Below are positions 8,503-16,446 of a stretch of DNA of 64,000 bases, piece by piece (the first letter of the stretch is position 1; every line of letters begins with the position of its first letter). The stretch is from Lachnospiraceae bacterium (GTDB taxonomy: Bacteria > Bacillota > Clostridia > Lachnospirales > Lachnospiraceae): assembly GCA_016297945.1 (NCBI GenBank), contig JAEDFR010000002.1, positions 1-64,000 on the forward strand, read 5' to 3'. Position numbers and translations under genes: made by a program. The notes beneath the pieces were generated by a model that saw only the letters and a list, made by a program, of their open reading frames with translations, did not search any database and was not told where the DNA came from.

Positions 8503-8605
8503 TTTGATTTGACACATCGAACATTGTTTTCGGAATAAAATGACGTAAATACGGCATTTTATGGTAGTAAAAGATGTTCGGGAATTGCGAGAAGAGGATA
8601 AAACT

Positions 8606-8896
8606 ATGACCAGTAAACAAAGAGCATATTTAAAAGGTCTGGCTATGAATATCGAACCGATATTCCAGGTTGGAAAATCCAGTCTGACACCGGAAGTGAC
8701 CAATGCAGTCAGTGAATCGTTTAATACACACGAATTGATTAAAATTGCAGTTTTAAAAAACTGCCTGGATGATCCGCGTGAGATTGCTACGGTTCTTGCT
8801 GAGCGAACTCATTCCGAGGTAGTACAGGTAATCGGAAAGAAAATTGTTTTATATAAAGAAAATAAAGATCACAAAAAAATTGAATTACCCAGATAA
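8606..8896 (+). CDS. yhbY: YhbY-family (CRM domain) RNA-binding protein
   Basis: A 96-residue CRM-domain protein linked to assembly of the 50S subunit. The opening TSKQRAYLKGLAMNIEPIFQ is typical and the family GxxG loop falls in VGKSS. A longer in-frame reading from 8561 exists, but ATG 8606 is preceded by AGAGGA at the correct distance and gives the standard family length. It lies between obgE and nadD, the usual neighbourhood. Confidence 0.93.
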   Translation: MTSKQRAYLKGLAMNIEPIFQVGKSSLTPEVTNAVSESFNTHELIKIAVLKNCLDDPREIATVLAERTHSEVVQVIGKKIVLYKENKDHKKIELPR

Positions 8897-8907
8897 GGGG
8901 AATTAGT

Positions 8908-9513
8908 ATGTCGAAAATCGGTTTAATGGGTGGAACGTTTGATCCGATTCACAACGGTCATCTTTTTTTGGCAAAACAGGCTTTGACAGAGTTTGGGCTG
9001 GATCGGATTTTGTTTATTCCGAATCATATCCCGTGGATGAAAAGCGGACGTAAGATTACGAATGATCAGGATCGAGTGGATATGGTTCTTGCTGCAATCG
9101 CGAATGAACCACGTTTTGAGATATCTTATATTGAAGTGAATGCCGGAGGAAATTCTTATACCTGCAATACGGTACAACAACTCCATAAAGAGCATCCGGA
9201 ACATGAATATTTCTTTATTATGGGTGCTGATTCTCTATTTTCAATCGAAAAATGGTATCATCCGGAGATTATTTTTGAGCATGTATGCTTACTGGTTGCG
9301 GTGCGCGATGATTGTGATTTTCAAACGCTTTATAATAAGAAATCTGATTTGGAGAAAAAATATCAGGCAAAGATTAATCTTATGCATATGAATAAGATAA
9401 CTATTTCTTCTACATGGATTCGGGAACATATTATGCAGCCTGATGAAATTGCCGATTTGCTGCCAAACAACGTGTATAGGATAATACAAGAAAGACAATT
9501 ATATATCAGTTAG
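8908..9513 (+). CDS. nadD: nicotinate-nucleotide adenylyltransferase
   Basis: Joins nicotinate mononucleotide and ATP to make deamido-NAD, the shared step of de novo and salvage NAD synthesis. The 201 residues include the nucleotidyltransferase signature GGTFDPIHNGHL at 8-19 and the ATP-binding ISSTWIR near the C-terminus. It starts 11 bases after yhbY and is followed by yqeK, a very common gene pair. Confidence 0.97.
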   Translation: MSKIGLMGGTFDPIHNGHLFLAKQALTEFGLDRILFIPNHIPWMKSGRKITNDQDRVDMVLAAIANEPRFEISYIEVNAGGNSYTCNTVQQLHKEHPEHEYFFIMGADSLFSIEKWYHPEIIFEHVCLLVAVRDDCDFQTLYNKKSDLEKKYQAKINLMHMNKITISSTWIREHIMQPDEIADLLPNNVYRIIQERQLYIS

Positions 9514-9585
9514 TGGACAGAATGATTATTTCGAATAGTTATTTTGCTTAAAAACATTACTATTGTAACATCGGGAGATTATAGC

Positions 9586-10194
9586 TTGGAATCATTTAAT
9601 ACGGATGACGAACTTTATAAAAACATCAGAAAAAGGCTAAAAAAGGATTTAGACCGCAAACGATACGTTCATACAAAGGGCGTGGCAGATGTTTCGCTCT
9701 GTTTAGCCATGTCATATGGTGTTGACATGAAAAAGGCCTATTTGGCCGGATTATTACATGATAATGCCAAATGTATTCCTACAGACGAAAAACGAAACCT
9801 TTGTAAAAAGTATCAAATTGTTTTAAATAATGCCGAGAAAAAAAATCCGGAATTAATCCATGCCAAACTCGGGGCATATCGCCTTAAAGACGTTTTTCAC
9901 ATTGACGATGAAGATATTTTTTCGGCCATTGCGTGCCACACAACTGGAAAGCCAAAGATGTCTGTATTGGATAAAATCCTTTATATTGCAGATTATATTG
10001 AACCAAACAGACGTCCATTACCAATGCTTGATGAAGTCCGGAAAATGGCATTTCGTAATCTGGATCAAACAATTTTGTTAATTTTGGAGAGCACGCTTTC
10101 GTATTTAAAGGATAAAAATGCAGAAATTGATAAAAAAACACAGGAAACTTATCAATACTATAAAGAACTATTATTAAAACAGGAGGAATTATGA
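9586..10194 (+). CDS. yqeK: HD-domain Ap4A hydrolase YqeK
   Basis: HD-superfamily metal phosphohydrolase of the YqeK family, which symmetrically cleaves diadenosine tetraphosphate. Metal-ligand segments are all present: YVHTKGV, LLHDNAK, IHAKLG, CHTTGK and YIADYIEP. The start is uncertain: an upstream TTG at 9544 keeps the frame but has no ribosome binding site, whereas TTG 9586 lies eight bases after GGGAG (9573-9577) and gives 202 residues, so I chose the latter. The stop overlaps the rsfS start (ATGA), indicating translational coupling. Confidence 0.92.
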   Translation: MESFNTDDELYKNIRKRLKKDLDRKRYVHTKGVADVSLCLAMSYGVDMKKAYLAGLLHDNAKCIPTDEKRNLCKKYQIVLNNAEKKNPELIHAKLGAYRLKDVFHIDDEDIFSAIACHTTGKPKMSVLDKILYIADYIEPNRRPLPMLDEVRKMAFRNLDQTILLILESTLSYLKDKNAEIDKKTQETYQYYKELLLKQEEL

Positions 10195-10553
10195 GCAATC
10201 AGGAAATATCATCTCTTTCTATGGTAAAAGCAGTGATTGAAGCCTTGGATGACAAAAAAGGAGAAGACATCAGTGTGATTGATATTACCGAAATATCAAC
10301 GCTGGCAGATTATTTTATCATGGTATCCGGTTCAAACCGAAATCACGTTCAGACTTTGTGTGATAATATTGAAGAAACGCTTGGAAGAATGGGAATCGAT
10401 AAAAAGCAATGTGAAGGATACGAGAGCGGTAACTGGATTTTGTTGGATTATCGTGATGTTGTAATCCATATTTTTGATAAAGAAAACCGTCTATTCTATG
10501 ATTTGGAAAGAATTTGGAGAGATGGAAAGCAAGTGGATATCACACAGTTATAA
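10191..10553 (+). CDS. rsfS: ribosomal silencing factor RsfS
   Basis: A 120-residue protein of the RsfS/Iojap family that binds L14 on the 50S subunit and blocks joining to 30S during starvation. Diagnostic segments are TLADYFIMVSGSNRNHVQTL and GYESGNWILLDYRDVVIHIF. It overlaps yqeK by four bases and ends the obgE-rsfS group; a strong terminator follows ten bases after the stop. Confidence 0.97.
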   Translation: MSNQEISSLSMVKAVIEALDDKKGEDISVIDITEISTLADYFIMVSGSNRNHVQTLCDNIEETLGRMGIDKKQCEGYESGNWILLDYRDVVIHIFDKENRLFYDLERIWRDGKQVDITQL

Positions 10554-10561
10554 AAGATATA

Positions 10562-10602
10562 AAAACGTCTGCAGGTCTATATAGATCCTGCAGACGTTTT
10601 TT
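10562..10602. terminator. bidirectional terminator between rsfS and lexA
   Basis: Fourteen-base-pair perfect stem (AAAACGTCTGCAGG with CCTGCAGACGTTTT) flanked by an A run on the left and a T run on the right, so it can stop rsfS transcription from the left and lexA transcription from the right. Confidence 0.93.
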
Positions 10603-10635
10603 ATCAAATTTTATTCAATGTCAGTATCCTAAAAA

Positions 10636-11256
10636 TTAACACAAACGGAACACACCGAATACTTTTCCTAATATTGTACAATCATCCACTATAATGGGTT
10701 CCATTGTGTCATTTTCCGGTTGTAAACGAATATGACCATTTTCTTTATAAAAGGTTTTGACTGTAGCTGAATCTTCAACTAAAGCTACAACAATATCTCC
10801 ATTTCTAACGTTATTGCATTGCTGGACAAAAATCTGATCCCCTTCAAAAATACCGACATTAATCATGCTTTCACCTTTTACTTTTAAAACAAAGGTATCG
10901 CCTGAACCGGAAGGGATAAAGTCTGCAGGGATAGGAAAATATCCTTCAATATTCTGCTGTGCAAAAATGGGCTGACCGGCAGCGACTGTACCTACAATCG
11001 GTATGCTGGATGTCTCACGTCGAACCATCTGAAATCCATCATCGACAATTTCAATAGCACGTGGCTTGGTAGGGTCGCGACGTATATAACCATTTTTCTC
11101 TAAAGTTTCCAAATGGGAATGAACGGAAGAAGTCGATTTTAAATTAACTGCTTCACAAATTTCACGTACTGACGGCGGATAACCCTTGGCCAAAATTTCA
11201 TCTTTCATAAATTCCAAAATTTGTTGTTGTTTGGTCGAAATTTTTCCCTGACTCAT
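10636..11256 (-). CDS. lexA: SOS repressor LexA
   Basis: Repressor of the DNA-damage response that self-cleaves when RecA filaments form. The 206-residue protein has the winged-helix DNA-binding domain (about 1-70, with YPPSVREICEAVNLKS), the Ala-Gly cleavage site in TVAAGQPIF, the catalytic Ser in GESMIN and the Lys in SATVKTFYK. A longer reading begins at 11310, but ATG 11256 is preceded by a perfect GGAGGT (11265-11270) and gives the normal N-terminus MSQGKISTKQQ. It diverges from a LysM gene, and several LexA-like boxes lie between them, which predicts autoregulation. Confidence 0.97.
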   Translation of the reverse strand: MSQGKISTKQQQILEFMKDEILAKGYPPSVREICEAVNLKSTSSVHSHLETLEKNGYIRRDPTKPRAIEIVDDGFQMVRRETSSIPIVGTVAAGQPIFAQQNIEGYFPIPADFIPSGSGDTFVLKVKGESMINVGIFEGDQIFVQQCNNVRNGDIVVALVEDSATVKTFYKENGHIRLQPENDTMEPIIVDDCTILGKVFGVFRLC

Positions 11257-11349
11257 ATGCAGAAACCTCCAAAAATTAAAATTAATAATTGCATCAATCA
11301 TGATCAACATCTATATCATGTAATGGTATGTATCATTGGAACTATAACT

Positions 11350-11379
11350 AGTATAACATTGTCAAAAGAAAAAAGCAAA
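11350..11379 (-). promoter_or_regulatory. possible lexA promoter
   Basis: Reading on the minus strand, TTTGCT (11374-11379) and TATACT (11350-11355) are 18 bases apart. The -35 hexamer overlaps a degenerate LexA-like box at 11377-11388 (AAACATATATTC, two mismatches to GAACATATGTTC), which would fit autorepression. Confidence 0.45.
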
Positions 11380-11388
11380 CATATATTC

Positions 11389-11402
11389 CGAAAATTTGTT
11401 CG
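11389..11402. promoter_or_regulatory. LexA-like box 1
   Basis: CGAAAATTTGTTCG differs in one base from the CGAACNNNNGTTCG form of the Gram-positive LexA operator. It lies just upstream of the LysM-gene -35 element. Confidence 0.65.
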
Positions 11403-11410
11403 ATTTTTTC

Positions 11411-11439
11411 TTGACAAAGCAAACAAATGTTCTTATAAT
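11411..11439 (+). promoter_or_regulatory. sigma-A promoter of the SOS LysM gene
   Basis: Consensus TTGACA (11411-11416) and TATAAT (11434-11439) separated by exactly 17 bases. A LexA-like box (CAAACAAATGTTCT, 11420-11433) fills the spacer, so LexA and RNA polymerase would compete directly. Confidence 0.9.
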
Positions 11440-11448
11440 GAAAATATA

Positions 11449-11460
11449 GAACAAATGTTC
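11449..11460. promoter_or_regulatory. LexA box at the LysM-gene transcription start
   Basis: GAACAAATGTTC has both GAAC and GTTC half-sites with a four-base centre, matching the Gram-positive LexA consensus. It sits about ten bases after the -10 element, covering the start site. A further half-site (GTTCG) follows at 11470-11474. Confidence 0.85.
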
Positions 11461-11514
11461 ACGATAAATGTTCGATATTGATTGAAATACAAGAACATAA
11501 GAGGAGAGATCGAT

Positions 11515-11910
11515 ATGAGAAATGAAATGATGAATGGAATGCGTGATAAAGATAATTTATATGATAATAAAGTTTCGTATAAAAAAAGAAAAAGTCGTGA
11601 ATTTACGAGAAAATTTGTATTTTCAATTATGACTGCTTTATTTGTGATTGTTTTTGTTGGTTCCGTTTTTTCCATGAATGCGAAAGCGAATTCTTCTAAA
11701 GGCGCGGCTGATTATAAATATTATGCTAATTATTGCATCGTTCCGGGAGATACCTTATGGAATATTGCAGAAGCAAATATTGACTATAATCATTACGGTT
11801 CCGTGAAAGAATATGCGAAAGAAATCCAGAAGATTAATAAAATCAATGGTGAACATATTACAAACGGCACCTATATTATGCTACCTTATTATTCGGATGA
11901 ATTGAAGTGA
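11515..11910 (+). CDS. SOS-regulated LysM membrane protein, YneA-like cell division inhibitor
   Basis: A 131-residue protein with a charged N-terminus, one membrane segment (about residues 36-58, FVFSIMTALFVIVFVGSVF) and an external LysM peptidoglycan-binding domain (about 75-131, with IVPGDTLWNIAEANI and NGTYIMLPYY). This matches Bacillus YneA, the SOS division inhibitor encoded divergently from lexA. ATG 11515 follows GAGGAG (11501-11506); a TTG reading from 11482 has no site. The promoter has LexA boxes in the spacer and at the start point. The inhibitor role is inferred from architecture and gene position; sequence identity to YneA is low. Confidence 0.82.
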   Translation: MRNEMMNGMRDKDNLYDNKVSYKKRKSREFTRKFVFSIMTALFVIVFVGSVFSMNAKANSSKGAADYKYYANYCIVPGDTLWNIAEANIDYNHYGSVKEYAKEIQKINKINGEHITNGTYIMLPYYSDELK

Positions 11911-12036
11911 ATTTTGTTTCGCAAAGGTTTTGAACTTTTCTGAATTAAAACTATTGTACCATTTCTATATTTGGTAATAATTGGTAAAATTTCACATTTT
12001 ATCACATACTTTTAAAAATGTTTTCAAACTTTTTTT

Positions 12037-12068
12037 AAAATATCTTCTAAAATTAGGAGATATTTTTT
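12037..12068 (+). terminator. hairpin after the LysM gene, terminator-like
   Basis: AAAATATCTTCTAA (12037-12050) pairs with TTAGGAGATATTTT (12053-12066), 14 base pairs including one G-T, followed by more Ts. It could terminate the SOS transcript. The right arm also contains the AGGAG ribosome binding site of a short ORF, so it could equally control that ORF. Confidence 0.6.
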
Positions 12069-12194
12069 ATGCTCAAATCTTTTTTATCTAAAAAAATTAA
12101 CAAAGAAAAAATTGAGAATAACAAAGCAGAAAAACATAATCAGGACAAAAAAAGAATATTATCCGATTTTCTTGGAATCCAATTGAAGCGTTGA
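12069..12194 (+). CDS. possible 41-residue basic peptide
   Basis: A short ORF (ATG 12069 to TGA 12192-12194) nine bases after AGGAG (12055-12059). The product is very lysine-rich and hydrophilic (opening MLKSFLSKKINKEKIE, ending SDFLGIQLKR) with no membrane segment and no family I recognise. The proper ribosome binding site is the main support; that site lies in the 3' arm of a terminator-like hairpin. In this AT-rich gap a spurious ORF of this size is possible. Confidence 0.35.
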   Translation: MLKSFLSKKINKEKIENNKAEKHNQDKKRILSDFLGIQLKR

Positions 12195-12366
12195 GATATG
12201 AATAAAATTGCAATATTGAATTTAATAAAAATAAAGCAGGTTAAAAAAGAGTTCTTGCAAAATAAATAGCAATGTAGTATGTTATGTATATAGATTTAGA
12301 ATTATTCGCAAAAGGACAGTTTAACGAATAGTTGATATGCCTAAAACCATAATGCTCATATTATTG
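12195..12366. other. AT-rich intergenic remainder before dtd
   Basis: With 11911-12036 this completes a 456-base gap between the LysM gene and dtd. It contains a 23-codon reading frame at 12198 without a convincing ribosome binding site and a promoter-like pair on the plus strand (TTGCAA near 12255, TATGTT about 17 bases later) that points into the convergent dtd gene. Nothing else is seen. Confidence 0.4.
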
Positions 12367-12822
12367 CTATATGCCGAAAATCTCAGCAGAATCCAACACA
12401 ATGGTAAATGGTCCGTCATTTGTGAGGCTTACTTTCATATCGGCGCCAAATATACCTGTTTGGACATTAGGAACTTTCATTTTACATTGTTCTATAATGT
12501 AATTATATAGCTTTTGGGCATGTTCCGGTTTACCGGCTTTAATAAATGACGGTCGATTTCCATGCTTACAATCTGCATATAATGTAAATTGAGAAATTAA
12601 TAATAACTCTCCGGATATTTGTTCTAACGATAAATTGGTTTTACCGTTTTCATCTTGAAAAATTCGCAGATTTAGCATTTTTTGTATCATTTTATTGGCT
12701 GTTTCTTCATTGTCATCGTTAGATATTCCGATGAATACAACGTAACCTTGATTAATTTGTCCAACAATTTTTTGGTCAACAGATACAGAAGCATTTAATA
12801 CGTTTTGAATTACAAATTTCAT
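12367..12822 (-). CDS. dtd: D-aminoacyl-tRNA deacylase
   Basis: Hydrolyses D-amino acids mischarged on tRNA. The 151 residues match the DTD family along the whole length: N-terminal MKFVIQNVLNASVSVDQKIVG, the active-site SQFTLYADCKHGNRPSF and the C-terminal gate SLTNDGPFTIVLDS. The family often has RVxRASV at the start; here it reads NVLNASV, a modest divergence. A standalone gene, convergent with whatever is transcribed from the LysM side. Confidence 0.94.
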   Translation of the reverse strand: MKFVIQNVLNASVSVDQKIVGQINQGYVVFIGISNDDNEETANKMIQKMLNLRIFQDENGKTNLSLEQISGELLLISQFTLYADCKHGNRPSFIKAGKPEHAQKLYNYIIEQCKMKVPNVQTGIFGADMKVSLTNDGPFTIVLDSAEIFGI

Positions 12823-12886
12823 TGAAACTAATCCTTTAAATGAAAAATATTGTAAGCATTTAATTAAAATAATGACTTTAAAATGT

Positions 12887-12920
12887 CAAAATCAATTTGT
12901 TAAATATATAACAAATTGAT
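12887..12920 (-). terminator. probable terminator after the AI-2E permease gene
   Basis: ATCAATTTGTT (12891-12901) pairs with AACAAATTGAT (12910-12920). On the minus strand the stem is followed by TTTGACATTTT. AT-rich, so weaker than the other terminators in this window. Confidence 0.6.
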
Positions 12921-13034
12921 TGTTTTTATTAATTGCTTATTTTTATTATTCTAATTTTGCAATTTGTTTTGTTATATAATTTGATTTGAAATATAATTTG
13001 TTAATATATATACATACCAATCTATATCAAAAAA

Positions 13035-14384
13035 TTATGAATCATTGCCTGATTGATCCGTTTTCTCCCCTAATTTAAATATACTTTTTGATTTCGTATT
13101 TTTGTTAACAGCCTTTCTTGAATTCCGCTTCTCTTCTTCTGTTAATGGGATTAAGCTATTATCATCTTCTGAAACCCTACTTAGATAATGATATTCAAGT
13201 GTATTAATCGGCAGATGTTTTGAAATCAAATTGCGGTTGACTTTTCGCTTAAAGGCAGCATAAATAAGTGCAAAAATCGGTACACCGATTGCCATGCCAA
13301 CGACACCAAAATATGCACCAAATATGGTAATGGAGAAAATAACCCAGAAACTGGATAATCCGGTTGAATCACCAAGTATCTTAGGACCAAGAATATTACC
13401 GTCAAAAGCCTGTAACAAAATAATGAGAATTAAGAATTTAATGCCGTTAAACGGATTGATTAACAATATCAATAAAATACTTGGAATTGCACCGATAAAA
13501 GGTCCAAAAAATGGTATAACATTGGTTATTCCGATAATTACACTGATTAAAATCGGATAATTTATTTTTAATAGTTTCATTAAAAAGAAGCACAAAAAAC
13601 CGATAATTATGGAATCTATGATTTTTCCGCTGACATAGGCCCCAAAGGTTTTATTGGCATAACGTATATCACTAATAATTTCATTTGCTTTCTTTTTTGG
13701 AAAAAAAGCATATATTATTTTTTTGCTCTGTCCGGCAAACTGCTCTTTACTAAAGAGCACATAAACCGATACAATTAATCCTATAATCAGGTTCCACAAG
13801 CCTTTTACAACATTGATTAAGCTTAAGGATACTTCTTTTACAATTACATTTACCTGTGGCAGTAAGCTGTTGTTTAACCAATCATTTAATTCAACATAAT
13901 ACGTATCCAGCATATTGTTGGCAAATGATTCAATATCCTGATTTAATGACAAGGTCGAATCTATCCAATTTTCAAGATTTTTGATGTAAATGGGAAATTG
14001 CAGCACAATACTCTGAATACTGGATATGATTTCCTTTAACACAATGGAAAAGAAAATATAAAGCAAATATATCACAACAAATAAAGTAAGTAAAATAGCT
14101 AAACCACGAATTCGTTTTTTTGATTTCATATCTTTAATATTTAAATTGCATTTTTTGTATAATGGAATTAAAAGATAGTTTTCAAAAAATGAACAGATTG
14201 GCGTTAATAAATAAGCCAAAACAAGTCCCGAAATAATGGGAGCACAGGTTTTGGATATAGATGAGAATATTTGCAAAAATCTGGTTGGATGAAAAAGGAT
14301 ATAATAAAATACAATTGATAAAGCAATTACACAAAAAGCCGTTATACCCCAGTATAGATATTTTTTATCCCATTGAAATTTCAA
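13035..14384 (-). CDS. AI-2E (PerM/YdiK) family transporter
   Basis: A 449-residue polytopic membrane protein of the AI-2E/PerM family. The two long hydrophobic N-terminal segments, a large central soluble stretch rich in amphipathic helix (about 120-220), and then five or so membrane segments are the family pattern. Characteristic segments are GLVLAYLLTPI (about 53-63), ANKTFGAYVSGKIIDSIIIG and ITNVIPFFGPFIGAIPS. The C-terminal 60 residues are hydrophilic and basic. Members export diverse small molecules or ions; the substrate is unknown here. Transcribed alone, convergent with nothing and divergent from the xer gene. Confidence 0.88.
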   Translation of the reverse strand: MKFQWDKKYLYWGITAFCVIALSIVFYYILFHPTRFLQIFSSISKTCAPIISGLVLAYLLTPICSFFENYLLIPLYKKCNLNIKDMKSKKRIRGLAILLTLFVVIYLLYIFFSIVLKEIISSIQSIVLQFPIYIKNLENWIDSTLSLNQDIESFANNMLDTYYVELNDWLNNSLLPQVNVIVKEVSLSLINVVKGLWNLIIGLIVSVYVLFSKEQFAGQSKKIIYAFFPKKKANEIISDIRYANKTFGAYVSGKIIDSIIIGFLCFFLMKLLKINYPILISVIIGITNVIPFFGPFIGAIPSILLILLINPFNGIKFLILIILLQAFDGNILGPKILGDSTGLSSFWVIFSITIFGAYFGVVGMAIGVPIFALIYAAFKRKVNRNLISKHLPINTLEYHYLSRVSEDDNSLIPLTEEEKRNSRKAVNKNTKSKSIFKLGEKTDQSGNDS

Positions 14385-14499
14385 AGTTATAAAGCCTCCT
14401 AACCATGATGTATATAAAAATTATAGCATATGCATTTTTAAAATTCTACGAAACATTATAAATTCTTTTTACAATAAGACATTTTTCAATTGATTTTTA

Positions 14500-14508
14500 T
14501 GCTATAAT
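14500..14508 (+). promoter_or_regulatory. extended -10 promoter of the xer gene
   Basis: TGCTATAAT is an extended -10 element. No good -35 hexamer stands 17 bases upstream, which is usual for such promoters. It lies 84 bases before the recombinase start. Confidence 0.6.
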
Positions 14509-14592
14509 TTATACATGGTTATTATCATTTTATTAACATTTTGGCAGAATTAAGAAAAGTCATTAAATCATATATTTAGGAGCAATAAAAAT

Positions 14593-15654
14593 ATGAATAA
14601 TAACGAAATGAATTATCATGAGCAGGTAAAAATTAATCAGACAAAAAAATTACGCGAAGTGACGGAAACACTTCCGACATTTTGCAAATCATTTTTTCTT
14701 GGTATGGATAGTACGATGTCTGCCAGAACAAAACTTGGCTACGCACTTGATTTACGTATTTTTTTTGATTTTTTACATGATAATAATCCTACCTTAAAAA
14801 CACAGGATATACGTGATTTTAAAATAGAAATATTGGACCAGGTCACAAAGGATGACATTGAAGAATATATGGAATATTTAACCTATTATGAAAAAAATGG
14901 CAAAGCTTACACAAATGATGAACAGGGAAAAGCACGTAAGATAGCATCATTAAAGAGTTTTTACAACTTCTATTATACTGCAGAAAAAATATCTAAAAAC
15001 CCTGCATCGATGATAAAATCACCAAAAATTCATGAAAAAGAAATCATCCGGTTGGATCCGAATGAGGTTGCAATATTATTGGAAGCGGTTGAAAACGGCG
15101 ACAATTTGACAGAAAATGAAAAACGTTATCATAATAAAACAAAGGTAAGGGATTTGGCAATCCTTACTCTTCTTTTAGGTACCGGTATTCGTGTTTCAGA
15201 ATGTGTAGGCTTAAATCTGAATCATGTAGATTTTGATAATTGCGGTATCAAAATCCAAAGAAAAGGTGGCTATGAAGCAGTTGTTTATTTCGGTGATGAG
15301 GTAGAAGATGCACTGCAGGCATATTTTTTGCAAAGAAATGAGATTATTCCGCTTTCCGGTCATGAAGATGCACTGTTTTTATCCATGCAGAATAAGAGAA
15401 TGACCGTTCGTGCTGTTGAAAAAATGGTAAAAAAATATGCAGAAAAAGTTACATCGCTAAAAAAAATAACGCCTCATAAATTACGTAGTACATATGGCAC
15501 CAGTTTATATCAGGAAACCGGAGATATTTATCTGGTTGCAGATGTATTAGGTCATAAAAATGTTGATACAACAAGAAAGCATTACGCTGCACAATCTGAT
15601 TCAAGACGCAGAATGGCACGTAATGCTGTCAAGTTACGTTCTGATGCTGATTAA
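14593..15654 (+). CDS. tyrosine recombinase, XerC/XerD type
   Basis: A 353-residue site-specific recombinase with an N-terminal SAM-like core-binding domain (about 25-140) and a C-terminal catalytic domain. Catalytic residues are visible: Arg in GTGIRVSECVGL, Lys in IQRKGGYEA, HKLR, LGHKNVDTT and the nucleophilic Tyr in RKHYAA. Strong AGGAG precedes the ATG. It stands alone between two oppositely oriented genes, with no excisionase, attachment-site repeat or phage gene nearby, so chromosome dimer resolution is more likely than a mobile element. I cannot tell XerC from XerD. Confidence 0.88.
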   Translation: MNNNEMNYHEQVKINQTKKLREVTETLPTFCKSFFLGMDSTMSARTKLGYALDLRIFFDFLHDNNPTLKTQDIRDFKIEILDQVTKDDIEEYMEYLTYYEKNGKAYTNDEQGKARKIASLKSFYNFYYTAEKISKNPASMIKSPKIHEKEIIRLDPNEVAILLEAVENGDNLTENEKRYHNKTKVRDLAILTLLLGTGIRVSECVGLNLNHVDFDNCGIKIQRKGGYEAVVYFGDEVEDALQAYFLQRNEIIPLSGHEDALFLSMQNKRMTVRAVEKMVKKYAEKVTSLKKITPHKLRSTYGTSLYQETGDIYLVADVLGHKNVDTTRKHYAAQSDSRRRMARNAVKLRSDAD

Positions 15655-15671
15655 ACAGCATAGATTATATT

Positions 15672-16292
15672 TTATTTATTTTCAAAATCAGAGATAAACT
15701 GTTTGATCAGATTAACAGAACCTTCAATACCTAAAATAGAACTGTTAACAGATAAATCATAAGAATCTGCTCTGCCCCATTTTTTGGATGAATAATAATT
15801 ATAATAACTTTGTCGTTGTTTGTCTTTTTTTATCATCATATCTCTGGCTTTTGTTTCGCTGAGATTGTATTTTTCCATGATACGATTAATTTTACACGTT
15901 TCATCACCATGAATAAAGATATTCAGGCAGTTTTTATAATCAGAAAGTGCATAATCTGCACACCTTCCTACAATAACACAAGGTCCCTCGTCTGCAATTT
16001 TCTTGATTGCGTCAAATTGTGCTAAAAAGACCTTTTGACTGATCGGCATATCAACCATGGCTGCAGAATTATAGCCAAAAGAATAGGTATCCATTACCAA
16101 ATTATAGAGAAAACTGTTGGTTGGTCTTTCATCATGCATCTGAATCATTTCTTCACAATAGCCACTCTCCTTTGCAGCTCTTGTCAATAGTTCTTTATCA
16201 TAAAATGGAATCCCCAATTCGTGTGCAAGTTTTGCCCCGATTTCTCTTCCTCCGGAACCAAATTGTCTGCCGATTGTAATGACTGTATTCAT
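15672..16292 (-). CDS. cytidylate kinase-like family protein
   Basis: A 206-residue P-loop kinase of the cytidylate-kinase-like (AAA_26) family. The nucleotide-binding loop is GRQFGSGGREIG at 8-19, followed by LAHELGIPFYDKELL. A lid-like region with basic residues (KDKQRQSYYNYYSSKKWG) lies near 150-175. It is not canonical Cmk, whose substrate residues it lacks as far as can be judged. The phosphate acceptor is unknown. Convergent with the recombinase gene; GGAGG precedes the ATG. Confidence 0.85.
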   Translation of the reverse strand: MNTVITIGRQFGSGGREIGAKLAHELGIPFYDKELLTRAAKESGYCEEMIQMHDERPTNSFLYNLVMDTYSFGYNSAAMVDMPISQKVFLAQFDAIKKIADEGPCVIVGRCADYALSDYKNCLNIFIHGDETCKINRIMEKYNLSETKARDMMIKKDKQRQSYYNYYSSKKWGRADSYDLSVNSSILGIEGSVNLIKQFISDFENK

Positions 16293-16375
16293 AAAAATAC
16301 CTCCATTTCTATATAAAAATGTTCATGTTTTACATTTTTTATTATAGCTAAATTCAGAATTTGATGCAAGAAATT

Positions 16376-16418
16376 AAAAACGTCATACATAGTCTTTTTG
16401 ACCATGTATGACGTTTAA
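16376..16418 (-). terminator. terminator after cstA
   Basis: AAACGTCATACATAGTC (16378-16394) pairs with GACCATGTATGACGTTT (16400-16416), one mismatch, five-base loop. On the minus strand it ends in a T run, 30 bases beyond the cstA stop. Confidence 0.9.
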
Positions 16419-16446
16419 AACTATACTTTTAGATGTAACGAATAGA

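Noticed and set aside
8503..8605. TTGACA near 8513 as a promoter for yhbY-nadD
   Set aside because: No acceptable -10 hexamer at 16-18 bases; the best A/T-rich hexamer is 21 bases away.
12198..12269. 23-codon ORF opening MNKIAILNLIK
   Set aside because: Weak ribosome binding site, AT-rich context and small size; no independent support.
14593..15654. Possible integrase of an integrated element
   Set aside because: No excisionase, phage or plasmid genes, no tRNA gene and no direct repeats beside it; neighbours are ordinary chromosomal genes. A housekeeping XerC/D is more likely.
16376..16418. Inverted repeat as an insertion-sequence end
   Set aside because: It is a compact hairpin with a T run directly after cstA, a normal terminator; no transposase or second copy is present.
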